Assembly (NCBI GenBank): GCA_002067325.1
Contig: MVQY01000080.1
Coordinates: 1 to 8,994 of the forward strand
Source: Methanobacterium sp. PtaU1.Bin097
Lineage (GTDB): Archaea; Methanobacteriota; Methanobacteria; Methanobacteriales; Methanobacteriaceae
Length of the DNA stretch: 8,994 nt
Reading direction: 5' to 3'
Positions within the stretch are counted from its first letter, which is position 1. Every line of letters begins with the position of its first letter. The notes beneath the pieces are model-generated. The model did not search any database, was not told the origin of the DNA, and saw nothing but the letters and a program-made list of their open reading frames with translations. A program made the position numbers and the translations under genes. This document shows, piece by piece, positions 1 through 6,170 of this stretch.

Positions 1-1109
1 CGGATGATGGTGGAACCTTTAATATTCAGTGGTGTTACTTTGTCTCCATCAGCTTTGGCCCTAACATAATCCGTTCTACCCAGTGTGGATGGAATTTTAC
101 GGGCTGCGGTTTTCTTCACCAGCACGGATGGTTTATATATGTTCTGCATCTTCTCAATACTCTTCCTCACCAGAACATCGTACTGGACCATAGCAGCTAC
201 CGGGTAGCCCGACAACATGAAAACAGGCTTACCATCAATTTCAGCAAAGGCGAAAGGTTTGCCCGGCCTCATGGCCACTCCATGAAAGAGTACTTCGCCC
301 AACTGGTCAGCTACTTCAACCACCACATCCCCCTTGCTGATGGCCGTACCACCAGTGGTTATAAGGGCATCATGGGTTTTAAGGAGCCGTTCAAACTCAT
401 CTTTCACCTTCAAAACATCATCTTCAACATGGTTGAGGGTGGGAACCGCCAGACAACTCTCTACCAATGCTTTCAATGTATAATGGTTAGAATTCACCAC
501 TTCAGCACCCTTAATATCAGGACTGGGCATCACCAATTCACTCCCGGTGTTTAAAACAGCGATTCGAGGTTTCCTATGGGCTGTGACTTCACTGTACCCT
601 CCCGAAGTAATTATGGCCAGATCCTGGGGTTCCAGTAACTTCCCCCCTTTAATTATAATGTCACCCTTCTCCACATCTTCTCCCTGGAATGAAACGTTTT
701 CACCAGGAGTTAAGGGGGATTCCACCTGTAACTCGTCACCCTGCTCTTGAACGTATTCATCCATAACTACAGCATCAGCCCCTTGGGGTAATGGTGCTCC
801 GGTAGCTATTTTAACTGCTTTACCTTCTTCAACAATGGCATGAGACATGCTTCCTGCACCTATCCTGTCGATGACGGTTAGTTCAACCGGACTGTTTGCA
901 GAGGAGCTGAAGGTATCCTCGGCCTTCACGGCATAGCCGTCCATGGCCGACCTGGAAAATGAGGGTGAATCCAGCAGTGATCTTACATCTCCAGCAATCA
1001 CTCTATGATAAGCATCTTCTAAGGAAATTTTTTCTGTATCAGTAGGTTTTAATGTGTCTTCTATGATTTTAAGAGCCTGCTTGACTGGTAAGAGTTTTGA
1101 TAGGAACAT
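1..1109 (-). CDS. moeA: Molybdopterin molybdenumtransferase MoeA (partial, C-terminus off the left edge)
   Basis: The minus-strand frame is open for 369 codons from an ATG at 1109 to the window edge, so roughly the last 35-40 residues of a normal ~400-aa MoeA are missing. MoeA inserts molybdenum (or tungsten) into adenylylated molybdopterin in the cytoplasm. Visible hallmarks are SAMDGYA (about residues 54-60), the ATGAPLPQGADAVV stretch (102-115), NTGSELV (187-193), TTGGTAISKGD (251-261), and RPGKPF followed by LSGYPVAAM (281-307). These span the MoeA N-terminal region and the central MoCF-biosynthesis (MogA-like) fold; the truncated part is C-terminal domain IV. The start is supported by AGAGGT four bases upstream on the minus strand. 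In a methanogen the product would serve formylmethanofuran and formate dehydrogenases (family knowledge). It is transcribed away from the HdeD-like gene. Family assignment is firm; which of the several archaeal MoeA paralogues it is cannot be told here. Confidence 0.95.
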   Translation of the reverse strand, partial: MFLSKLLPVKQALKIIEDTLKPTDTEKISLEDAYHRVIAGDVRSLLDSPSFSRSAMDGYAVKAEDTFSSSANSPVELTVIDRIGAGSMSHAIVEEGKAVKIATGAPLPQGADAVVMDEYVQEQGDELQVESPLTPGENVSFQGEDVEKGDIIIKGGKLLEPQDLAIITSGGYSEVTAHRKPRIAVLNTGSELVMPSPDIKGAEVVNSNHYTLKALVESCLAVPTLNHVEDDVLKVKDEFERLLKTHDALITTGGTAISKGDVVVEVADQLGEVLFHGVAMRPGKPFAFAEIDGKPVFMLSGYPVAAMVQYDVLVRKSIEKMQNIYKPSVLVKKTAARKIPSTLGRTDYVRAKADGDKVTPLNIKGSTII

Positions 1110-1154
1110 GGTGACCTCTGTATTTTACTAAATTATCTCTGTATTTCTAAAAAT

Positions 1155-1249
1155 TAATGGATTAATTTATTATATTATCACTGGTTTCTGGAATATTTAC
1201 CAATTTTTTTCTATTTCATTTAATGGATTAATTCATTTATGGATTAATT
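1155..1249 (+). repeat. Three direct copies of ATGGATTAATT in the divergent promoter region
   Basis: TAATGGATTAATT occurs at 1155-1167 and again at 1221-1233; TATGGATTAATTT occurs at 1238-1250. The core ATGGATTAATT is identical in all three. In the first copy the core is also a dyad, ATTAAT-GG-ATTAAT (1153-1166). The copies lie upstream of both the moeA and the HdeD-like gene, so they could be regulator sites, but base composition here is so AT-rich that chance plus slippage is a real alternative. Confidence 0.5.
1167..1178 (-). promoter_or_regulatory. Candidate TATA box for moeA
   Basis: On the minus strand this reads TAATATAATAAA, which resembles an archaeal TATA element. Transcription would begin about 25 bases downstream, near 1145, giving a leader of roughly 35 bases that contains the AGAGGT ribosome-binding site. 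The surrounding AT-richness makes the exact element uncertain. Confidence 0.35.
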
Positions 1250-1351
1250 TTTCTTATATTTTCCCATGGTTTTTAATATTTGGCTTCCATTGATTTTGGG
1301 GTTAAAACCTTTAATAAGCTTTTAGTTAGTTTATTTTAAAAAGAGGTAACA

Positions 1352-1359
1352 TTTATACA
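1352..1359 (+). promoter_or_regulatory. Candidate TATA box for the HdeD-like gene
   Basis: TTTATACA matches the archaeal TATA consensus and follows a purine-rich stretch (AAAAAGAGG) that could act as the BRE. It predicts a transcription start near 1380. That position coincides with the upstream in-frame TTG at 1380, which favours the downstream TTG at 1422, with its ribosome-binding site, as the translation start. Confidence 0.5.
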
Positions 1360-1421
1360 TTTGAAAGTTTAATATTATCTTGTTAAGTGGTTTGTTGGAA
1401 AAATTTGGTAGGAGGAGTTAT

Positions 1422-1907
1422 TTGAGAAATTCGATAATGGGTATACTGGCCATAATACTCGGTATCCTGATAATGGTCTTCCCGGTGGTGGGTATTGTTG
1501 CAGTCAGCTTCATAGCTGGATTTGCAGTGATCATGCTGGGCATCTGGTTCCTTATTGCAGGTGTGGCTGAATTACAGGTCAGCCGACTGGTCGGTGTTTT
1601 ATTGGTCATATTAGGTATCATAGCATTAATTATAGGTTTTGGTTTAGTCTTCTACCCAGCCCTATTCGCCTTCTTAACAGGCATAGTACTCTACTTGGCC
1701 GGTATTTTAATGATAATTGCCGGAGTAATCTCACTTTTAGGTGGATTAGATGCTAAACATAGAGTATGGGGAGGGGTATTAGGAATCGTGCTTGGTATAA
1801 TCTACATAATTTTAGGCACATATGCTTTCCATCCAATTTATCTTGGATTTTTAATAGGAGTCTGGTTACTTCTAACCGGTATCTTCAGTATATTCGCCAG
1901 TGAATAA
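1422..1907 (+). CDS. HdeD/DUF308 family six-helix membrane protein
   Basis: The protein is 161 aa if started at TTG 1422 and is almost entirely hydrophobic. Six membrane helices can be picked out as three hairpins, each with a Gly-rich first helix ending in a proline (MVFP, VFYP, AFHP) followed by a Gly-rich second helix. That internal threefold repeat is the layout of the HdeD/DUF308 family. HdeD in enterobacteria is linked to acid resistance; archaeal members have no established role, so function is open. The start is placed at TTG 1422 because GGAGG at 1411-1415 sits six bases upstream. An in-frame TTG at 1380 would add 14 residues but lacks a ribosome-binding site and lies at the predicted transcription start. 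ATG 1437 is also in frame but is 21 bases from the site. The gene appears to be a single transcription unit with a T-rich end. Confidence 0.85.
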   Translation: MRNSIMGILAIILGILIMVFPVVGIVAVSFIAGFAVIMLGIWFLIAGVAELQVSRLVGVLLVILGIIALIIGFGLVFYPALFAFLTGIVLYLAGILMIIAGVISLLGGLDAKHRVWGGVLGIVLGIIYIILGTYAFHPIYLGFLIGVWLLLTGIFSIFASE

Positions 1908-1941
1908 TGGTTTAATCATCCGGCAAACCCTTAACAGCCAA

Positions 1942-1960
1942 TTTTCTTCTATTTTTATTT
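1942..1960 (+). terminator. T-rich archaeal-type terminator after the HdeD-like gene
   Basis: The non-template strand carries TTTTCTTCTATTTTTATTT about 35 bases after the stop codon. Pyrimidine/T-rich tracts of this kind, without an obligatory hairpin, terminate archaeal RNA polymerase. No strong stem-loop is seen before it. Confidence 0.5.
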
Positions 1961-2008
1961 TAACTGGGTGATAGATTTATCCCATAAAAGAGGTAGATCA
2001 TCTATAAC

Positions 2009-2854
2009 ATGAAGGATGATGAGCTTAAATATCCACGTTTAAGGAAAACAATGCAACGTGGTATGACAAACTGGCGGAACAAGCTATTTAAACCTGAATT
2101 CCAGCCGGACGATTTCCAGTTAGAGGATGTTGAAGTGGATATACCGGGACTTGACCCGGTTTTTGAAGATTACCGGATAGTTAATATTTCAGATATACAT
2201 TTAGGCCAGTGGATAACCCCTAAACATCTTGAAGGAGTAATAGAATTAGTAAACGAACAAAACCCTGATATGGTGGCCATAACTGGGGATTTTGTCTCGT
2301 ATATCTTTGAAGATGTGGCCCGTGAATTGGAAGCGTCTTTAAAGGAATTAAAGCCAAAAGACCTGTCTATTGCAACTTTGGGAAATCATGATCACTGGTT
2401 AGGGGCAGACAAAATCCGGGGCGTACTCAAGAAATCCGGGATCGTAGATGTAAGCAACGATGTCTACACCCTGAGGCGAGGGGAAGCCCAGCTACACATA
2501 GCAGGAGTGGACAGTGTAATGCTTGAAAAACACCGCCTTGACCTGGTGATGGAAAAATTACCAGAGGAAGGTCCGGCCATACTCCTGGCTCATGAACCGG
2601 ACTTCGCCGATATAAGCTCCACCACCGGCAGATTCAGTTTACAGATTTCAGGCCATTCCCACGGGGGACAGTTTGTAATACCCGGACTGGGTACCATAAT
2701 TAGAGGGCCCCATTTCGTTAAGTATCCCCTCGGTAAATATAAGGTGAAGAACATGGTCCAGTATACCAGCCGAGGATTAGGTACCAACGTTTTCTGGTTT
2801 AGAATCAACTGCGACCCGGAGATAACGGTGTTCACCTTGAAGGGGGCGAGTTAA
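2009..2854 (+). CDS. Calcineurin-like metallophosphoesterase (YaeI/YkuE type)
   Basis: This 281-aa protein has the full set of metal-binding motifs of the calcineurin-like phosphoesterase fold: SDIHLG (D62, H64), TGDF (D94), GNHDHW (N126, H127, D128), AHEPD (H195) and SGHSHGGQ (H216, H218). The order and the GHSHGG ending are those of the YaeI/YkuE-like branch, some of which act on lipids or phosphodiesters; the substrate cannot be read from sequence. There is no signal peptide or membrane helix. The first 50 residues are charged and polar, so the enzyme should be cytoplasmic or peripherally membrane-bound. The start is uncertain: ATG 2009 has GAGGT at 1990-1994, 14 bases away, while in-frame ATG 2051 (residue 15) has AAGGA five bases upstream. 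It stands alone, with a terminator before it and a convergent gene after it. Confidence 0.92.
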   Translation: MKDDELKYPRLRKTMQRGMTNWRNKLFKPEFQPDDFQLEDVEVDIPGLDPVFEDYRIVNISDIHLGQWITPKHLEGVIELVNEQNPDMVAITGDFVSYIFEDVARELEASLKELKPKDLSIATLGNHDHWLGADKIRGVLKKSGIVDVSNDVYTLRRGEAQLHIAGVDSVMLEKHRLDLVMEKLPEEGPAILLAHEPDFADISSTTGRFSLQISGHSHGGQFVIPGLGTIIRGPHFVKYPLGKYKVKNMVQYTSRGLGTNVFWFRINCDPEITVFTLKGAS

Positions 2855-2902
2855 ATTTGAAAATTTACTGCCCTAGGGGGGTGGTCAGAAATTTTTCAGT
2901 AA

Positions 2903-3202
2903 TCAGGTTTCCCATACTATACAATAGTATTTGTTTTCAAGCCCATATTCTTCCCAGACAGGGCATTCAGGACATTTACAGATTTTATTAAAATCAAGAT
3001 CTGAACATAGTGCTTCTCCGGTGGTGCAATACATTCCCGGGACCCGGTCCCTCTCAAAGTACATGCCACTTTCACTGGAGTAAGCTATCTCGAGCATAAT
3101 CCTTCTTTTTCCCTCTGCACATTCACTTTCCTTTTGGACGGGACAGCCAGGGCATAAACATCTTTTGATGTTTCTCACACTGAATTCAATTTTAACCAAC
3201 AA
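2903..3202 (-). CDS. Cys-rich DUF2769-type protein with two CxCPxCPV motifs
   Basis: This small 99-aa soluble protein has ten cysteines: C15, C17, C20, C28, C59, C66, C75, C77, C80 and C94. Two copies of the same motif are visible, RCLCPGCPV near the N-terminus and CKCPECPV near the C-terminus, each followed by a further cysteine, so the protein may be an internal duplication. The pattern matches what I recall of the methanogen family DUF2769, whose function is unknown. Cysteine spacing suggests a bound metal (Zn or Fe-S), which is inference. Translation starts at tandem TTG codons (3202 or 3199), with GGGGGTG four bases upstream; no in-frame ATG occurs before residue 36. A TATA-like ATTATATAGA lies only 20-28 bases upstream, so the leader would be very short. 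It is convergent with the phosphoesterase and divergent from the ABC operon. Confidence 0.8.
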   Translation of the reverse strand: MLVKIEFSVRNIKRCLCPGCPVQKESECAEGKRRIMLEIAYSSESGMYFERDRVPGMYCTTGEALCSDLDFNKICKCPECPVWEEYGLENKYYCIVWET

Positions 3203-3220
3203 TTAACACCCCCATCAGAT

Positions 3221-3230
3221 TCTATATAAT
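3221..3230 (-). promoter_or_regulatory. Candidate TATA box of the DUF2769-type gene in the divergent promoter region
   Basis: The minus strand reads ATTATATAGA. The same bases read TCTATATAAT on the plus strand and could in principle serve the ABC operon too, with a start near 3252. For the minus-strand gene the predicted start is near 3200, essentially at the TTG codon, so either the mRNA is nearly leaderless or another element is used. Confidence 0.35.
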
Positions 3231-3349
3231 AGTTATAGTAAAACTGGATCATTATTTTATTGGTGGATAAGATAAAATATCCCCAGTACAAATTTGAAAC
3301 AATTTTATCAAGAAACCAGAGGAGACATTTAGAAGTGGATGATAATCTT

Positions 3350-4267
3350 ATGATAGAAATAGAATCTCTAAGCAAATCCTTCGGTAAGATAAAGGCCTTA
3401 GATAACCTCAACCTGGATATAAAAAAGGGAGAGCTCCTGGGAATCATCGGGCCCAACGGGGCGGGTAAGACCACTGCCATCCGGATCACCTGCTGCATCC
3501 TCAAACCAGACTCAGGTGATGTACTGGTGGACGGTATGAGCATCCACCAGGAACAGATCAAGATCAAATCCATGATTGGATATCTACCAGAGGAGCCTAA
3601 CCTATACGAGCGTTTCAAAGCCAGAGACCTTCTAAGTTACTTCGCTGAACTCTACGGTGTCCCTAAAGGAGAGATCGATAGCCGAATAGAAGAGCTATTG
3701 GAACTGGTAAATATGAGCCATCGAGCGGAAGATCGAATAAACACGTTCTCTAAGGGGTTAAGGCAGCGTGTGGGCATCGCCCGGGCGCTCGTACACGACC
3801 CCCAGATACTGATATTTGATGAGCCCACTATGGGCTTGGATCCAGCCACCGCCCATAACATTCGAGAGTTTATTAGAGAGCTCAAGGGAGATAAAACCAT
3901 CATACTATGCACACATTACATGGACGAGGCTGATTCACTCTGTGACCGGGTGGCCATCCTGAACCAGGGCAGAATTATGGATATGGGCACTCCACAGGAT
4001 CTTAAATCGAAAATCCGTGGGGATTTAATCCTGAACATCAAAGTGGAGAATCCTTGTTGGGACGTAGTTAAGGGGGACGTAGTTAAGGCCATCGAAGGTT
4101 TTTCCACGGTAGAAGATGTGGAGCTGGTTGACAATCAATACACCATCTCCCTAAAATCAAAAAACGATATAAAGGATATAATCAACGTATTTGAAGGAAA
4201 TATCCTTTCGGTAAACACCAAGGAACCCACGCTGGAAGATGTGTTTATTAATTCGTTTAAACAATGA
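3350..4267 (+). CDS. ABC-2 type exporter ATPase 1
   Basis: This 305-aa ATP-binding subunit should power the permease encoded 67 bases downstream. It has Walker A GPNGAGKTT (34-42), a Q-loop IGYLPEEP in which glutamate (E81) takes the glutamine position, signature FSKGLRQR (133-140), Walker B ILIFDEP with E158, D-loop and switch H189. The form of the signature and the C-terminal extension ending TLEDVFINSFKQ are typical of drug/natural-product ABC-2 exporters (CcmA/NatA-like). ATG 3350 is chosen because the family's N-terminus (MIEIESLSKSFGKIKAL) begins there. GTG 3335, with AGAGGAG ten bases upstream, would add five residues. The frame is open back to TTG 3260, but those extra residues are not like the family. 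A 15-bp tandem duplication at 4061-4090 adds DVVKG/DVVKA in the C-terminal domain, and a second one covers the stop codon. Confidence 0.93.
   Translation: MIEIESLSKSFGKIKALDNLNLDIKKGELLGIIGPNGAGKTTAIRITCCILKPDSGDVLVDGMSIHQEQIKIKSMIGYLPEEPNLYERFKARDLLSYFAELYGVPKGEIDSRIEELLELVNMSHRAEDRINTFSKGLRQRVGIARALVHDPQILIFDEPTMGLDPATAHNIREFIRELKGDKTIILCTHYMDEADSLCDRVAILNQGRIMDMGTPQDLKSKIRGDLILNIKVENPCWDVVKGDVVKAIEGFSTVEDVELVDNQYTISLKSKNDIKDIINVFEGNILSVNTKEPTLEDVFINSFKQ
4061..4090 (+). repeat. 15-bp in-frame tandem duplication inside ATPase 1
   Basis: GACGTAGTTAAGGGG (4061-4075) is followed directly by GACGTAGTTAAGGCC (4076-4090), 13 of 15 bases the same. It encodes DVVKG then DVVKA, about residues 238-247, in the C-terminal extension outside the nucleotide-binding core. 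The reading frame is kept. Confidence 0.9.
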
Positions 4268-4291
4268 TGATGTTTGCAATGATGATGTTCG
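4262..4291 (+). repeat. 15-bp tandem duplication spanning the stop codon of ATPase 1
   Basis: CAATGATGATGTTTG (4262-4276) is followed by CAATGATGATGTTCG (4277-4291), 14 of 15 bases the same. The first unit contains the last codon and stop (CAA TGA), and the second repeats both in the same frame. It lengthens the gap before permease 1. Confidence 0.9.
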
Positions 4292-4334
4292 CTAAATATG
4301 TTGGATATTTGAAAATAACTTTGGGGTCACCATC

Positions 4335-5522
4335 TTGAAATTCACCACCATAACTAAATGGGAACTCAAGGAAACACTCAAGAGTAGAAAATTTTTAACC
4401 ATCTTCATCCTGCAGATTTCAGTCCTATTTTTAATGTTATTCGTATTTAATGCATTTATAACCAACATTGAATCGCAAGAGGGAATTTCCATAACTCCCT
4501 CCCTTTCAGGATTTGCTTCCTTAAGTGTGGATGATGAGGGCCGTCTTTTTTCCAAATACATCAATCCTGAACTCATAACCGTCACCCATGCCAGCTTCGA
4601 TGATTCCATGAAAAATTTAAATTCCGGTAAAACCATGGCAGTAGTGCTGGTACCGGCTGATTCCCTGGATAAGATAAGGAACATCGACACCATCGAGGTG
4701 AAACTTTATCTGGACCAGGCCGATCCGAAAAGAAGCGTGGTGAGGGATGAAGTCAATAACACCGCTAAAATATTGGCTATTACCCTGTCAAATTCCTGGA
4801 TAGATTCCCTAACACCCCAAAATTCCACACCAGCCGTGGTAACTGAGGAAAATACTGGTGAGTCCCTTCCGATGCAGATAGTTACCAAGGTCATGCTGGC
4901 CATACTCCTCTTTTTACCCCTGTTCTTATTTGGAAACATGATTATAGACAGCGTTGTTGGGGAAAAAGAGAGAAAAACAGGTGAAATACTCATGGCCATG
5001 CCCATAAATTCTTCAGATATTATCATCGGCAAGAGCATGGCTGTGGTGGGGGTTATAGCATTGCAGGTTGCTATCTGGATGGGGATACTCTTAATAACTG
5101 GTTTTGAAATACCAAACCCACTCCTGGTTTACCTCCTGGTAATTATAACTGCCGTTCCAGTCATAGGAGTCACGGTGATCATCGCCGCCTATTCAAAAAA
5201 TTATAAAGAAGCAGGTATAGGGTTGACATTTGGTTATGTGGCTATAGTAGGGATTTTAATGATTCCTCCATTGATTTATATAACAAATAAATCTCTCATA
5301 TCTAATATTTCCCCACTAACCATGGTAATAAGGCTTTTTTCAGGAGATGTAATTCCGGCCTGGCATTTTCTAATTCCTCTGGGATTCGTGATAATGGTGA
5401 GTGCCATCACCTACTGGATTTCCATAAAGCTATTCCAGCGTGACGATGTGGTTTTCGGACCCCGGCCGGGATTGATAAGACTTATTTTAGAGTTCGGTGG
5501 TTTGAAAAGGCGCGGTGGATGA
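4335..5522 (+). CDS. ABC-2 type exporter permease 1 (NatB-like, large outer domain)
   Basis: This 395-aa membrane subunit pairs with ATPase 1. One helix near the N-terminus (about 20-43) is followed by a soluble domain of about 140 residues (45-180) that should lie outside the membrane. Five further helices follow, at about 184-206, 234-256, 262-285, 296-318 and 344-366. The cytoplasmic EKERKTGEILMAMPI (210-224) between the second and third helices is the conserved coupling segment of ABC2_membrane_3 permeases. The tail is basic (LKRRGG). Start TTG 4335 is supported by GGGGT at 4323-4327, seven bases upstream. The substrate cannot be told; related systems export sodium, drugs, peptides or lipids. 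The gene is separated from ATPase 1 by 67 bases that include half of a tandem duplication, and is presumably cotranscribed. Confidence 0.92.
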   Translation: MKFTTITKWELKETLKSRKFLTIFILQISVLFLMLFVFNAFITNIESQEGISITPSLSGFASLSVDDEGRLFSKYINPELITVTHASFDDSMKNLNSGKTMAVVLVPADSLDKIRNIDTIEVKLYLDQADPKRSVVRDEVNNTAKILAITLSNSWIDSLTPQNSTPAVVTEENTGESLPMQIVTKVMLAILLFLPLFLFGNMIIDSVVGEKERKTGEILMAMPINSSDIIIGKSMAVVGVIALQVAIWMGILLITGFEIPNPLLVYLLVIITAVPVIGVTVIIAAYSKNYKEAGIGLTFGYVAIVGILMIPPLIYITNKSLISNISPLTMVIRLFSGDVIPAWHFLIPLGFVIMVSAITYWISIKLFQRDDVVFGPRPGLIRLILEFGGLKRRGG

Positions 5523-5543
5523 TGCCCTTAATAGATGGAAAAC

Positions 5544-5551
5544 TTTAAATA
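5544..5551 (+). promoter_or_regulatory. TATA box of the DUF2178-A promoter
   Basis: TTTAAATA is a perfect archaeal TATA box, preceded by a purine-rich GGAAAAC that could be the BRE. The predicted transcription start is near 5572-5576, inside or just after the first operator dyad, leaving a leader of about 40 bases containing GGGGTGAT. An AATATATT at 5581-5588 is a weaker alternative that would give a nearly leaderless message. Confidence 0.65.
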
Positions 5552-5553
5552 CG

Positions 5554-5599
5554 ATGTAATGTATTTCTTACATTATATGTAATATATTTTTTACAAAAT
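5554..5599. promoter_or_regulatory. Putative double repressor operator (two tandem 23-bp dyad units)
   Basis: Two adjacent 23-base units (5554-5576 and 5577-5599) match at 19 of 23 positions. Each contains an inverted repeat of the form ATGTAA-N8-TTACAW: ATGTAA 5554-5559 with TTACAT 5568-5573, and ATGTAA 5577-5582 with TTACAA 5591-5596. The half-sites also form a perfect TTACAT-TAT-ATGTAA dyad across the junction. The array begins two bases after the TATA box and ends just before the ribosome-binding site, so a bound protein would block RNA polymerase or TFB. The dyad symmetry suits a dimeric HTH regulator; the XRE-type protein encoded at 8331 or the lost copy at 6040 is the natural candidate (inference). 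Confidence 0.7.
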
Positions 5600-5612
5600 G
5601 GGGTGATTTTCT

Positions 5613-6023
5613 GTGGTAATAGCTAAACCTGAATGGTTTAAAAAGAATAAAGGAATTTTAAGTTTAGGGGTGACCTGGCAGGGAACTGTTTATTTACTGG
5701 CTACAGTTTCTTTGATTTTTATAGGGATGATGTTACCACAAAACGTGATAATCACTGTAACTATTTCAGCGCTGTTTTTATTCTTGTTCTTTGATGCGAT
5801 GTACGCCTCCTTAAAATCAATGGATGAAAGAGCAAAATTGCACTATTCCATCGCCATGAGAAATGCAGCCTGGGGAATGATAGTTACTATGATCCTGATT
5901 TTCATGATCTTATCCAGTTTTAATGACGTTAAGGCAAATTTAAGTCTGTTAATTATATTTACGGCCTTGGTTGGTGGTATAATAAATTTTGTTACACGAT
6001 ACAAACTGGAGAAGGAAAGCTAA
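5613..6023 (+). CDS. DUF2178-like four-helix membrane protein A
   Basis: This is a 136-aa integral membrane protein. Helices lie at about 21-42, 44-66, 80-102 and 108-127, with a cytoplasmic-looking [19 protein letters not shown] loop between the second and third. The DER...A..A pattern resembles DUF2178-type small membrane proteins that are often encoded beside HTH regulators; the family name is from memory and is moderately sure. The start is GTG 5613, set by a near-perfect GGGGTGAT at 5600-5607, five bases upstream. About two-thirds of its residues match the protein encoded at 7900, so the two are paralogues. It has its own TATA box and double operator, so it can be controlled separately from the exporter genes ahead of it. 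A decayed HTH gene follows at 17 bases. It may sense a membrane condition or hold the regulator at the membrane; both ideas are inference. Confidence 0.82.
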   Translation: MVIAKPEWFKKNKGILSLGVTWQGTVYLLATVSLIFIGMMLPQNVIITVTISALFLFLFFDAMYASLKSMDERAKLHYSIAMRNAAWGMIVTMILIFMILSSFNDVKANLSLLIIFTALVGGIINFVTRYKLEKES

Positions 6024-6039
6024 AAATTACTAGGTGAAC

Positions 6040-6092
6040 ATGAAACAAAATCAAAGAATACAGAAGTCTCTCAAATGACTCAGGAAGAGCTA
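6040..6092 (+). pseudogene. Decayed remnant of an XRE-type HTH regulator gene
   Basis: The stretch begins with AGGTGA then ATGAAA and aligns base by base with the start of the intact regulator at 8331. CAAAAT-AAAGAA-AC-G is shared with single gaps, and AAATGACTCAGGAAGAG (6073-6089, identical at 8368-8384) encodes MTQEE in the intact copy. Gaps of two, one and one bases break the frame, and TGA and TAA stops appear within 20 codons. Similarity then fades; ATAGAACAG at 6110 may be a further trace of the ALEQGR region after an internal deletion. It lies 17 bases after DUF2178-A, close to the place of the intact copy after DUF2178-B, so an ancestral membrane protein-regulator pair was duplicated and one regulator was lost. 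Confidence 0.8.
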
Positions 6093-6170
6093 AATTCTTA
6101 ACTAAACTAATAGAACAGTAAAGAACTATCTTAAAATTATCTAATTTTAGTATTTGGGAGTTTGAACGGA

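Larger units (their letters stand above)
1110..1421. other. Divergent AT-rich intergenic region between moeA and the HdeD-like gene
   Basis: This stretch of about 310 bases holds no convincing gene. It is strongly AT-rich and must contain the promoters of both flanking divergent genes. It carries three copies of ATGGATTAAT (listed separately), candidate TATA elements for each direction, and a T7 run near 1204-1210 that follows no gene on that strand. Confidence 0.7.

Noticed and set aside
282..750. Two short plus-strand open frames (90 and 67 codons)
   Set aside because: They lie antisense inside moeA, whose frame is fully open and carries all family motifs. The short frames have no recognisable domain and no good ribosome-binding site.
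2855..2902. CCCTAGGGGGG stretch between convergent genes as a hairpin terminator
   Set aside because: The possible stem is only about four base pairs and no T-run follows closely, so a terminator cannot be supported.
3222..3238. Small inverted repeat CTATA-N7-TATAG as a possible operator
   Set aside because: The arms are only five A/T-heavy bases and overlap a TATA element, so chance is the simplest explanation.
3260..3349. N-terminal extension of ATPase 1 back to TTG 3260
   Set aside because: The residues are not like the start of ABC ATPases, the TTG has no ribosome-binding site, and better starts exist at 3335 and 3350.
3175..3618. Minus-strand open frame of 147 codons across the divergent promoter
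   Set aside because: It mostly shadows ATPase 1, overlaps the Cys-rich gene's start region, and its product has no domain character.
4292..5038. Two minus-strand open frames (133 and 110 codons)
   Set aside because: Both are antisense shadows of permease 1, whose helices and EKERKTGEIL motif are clear.
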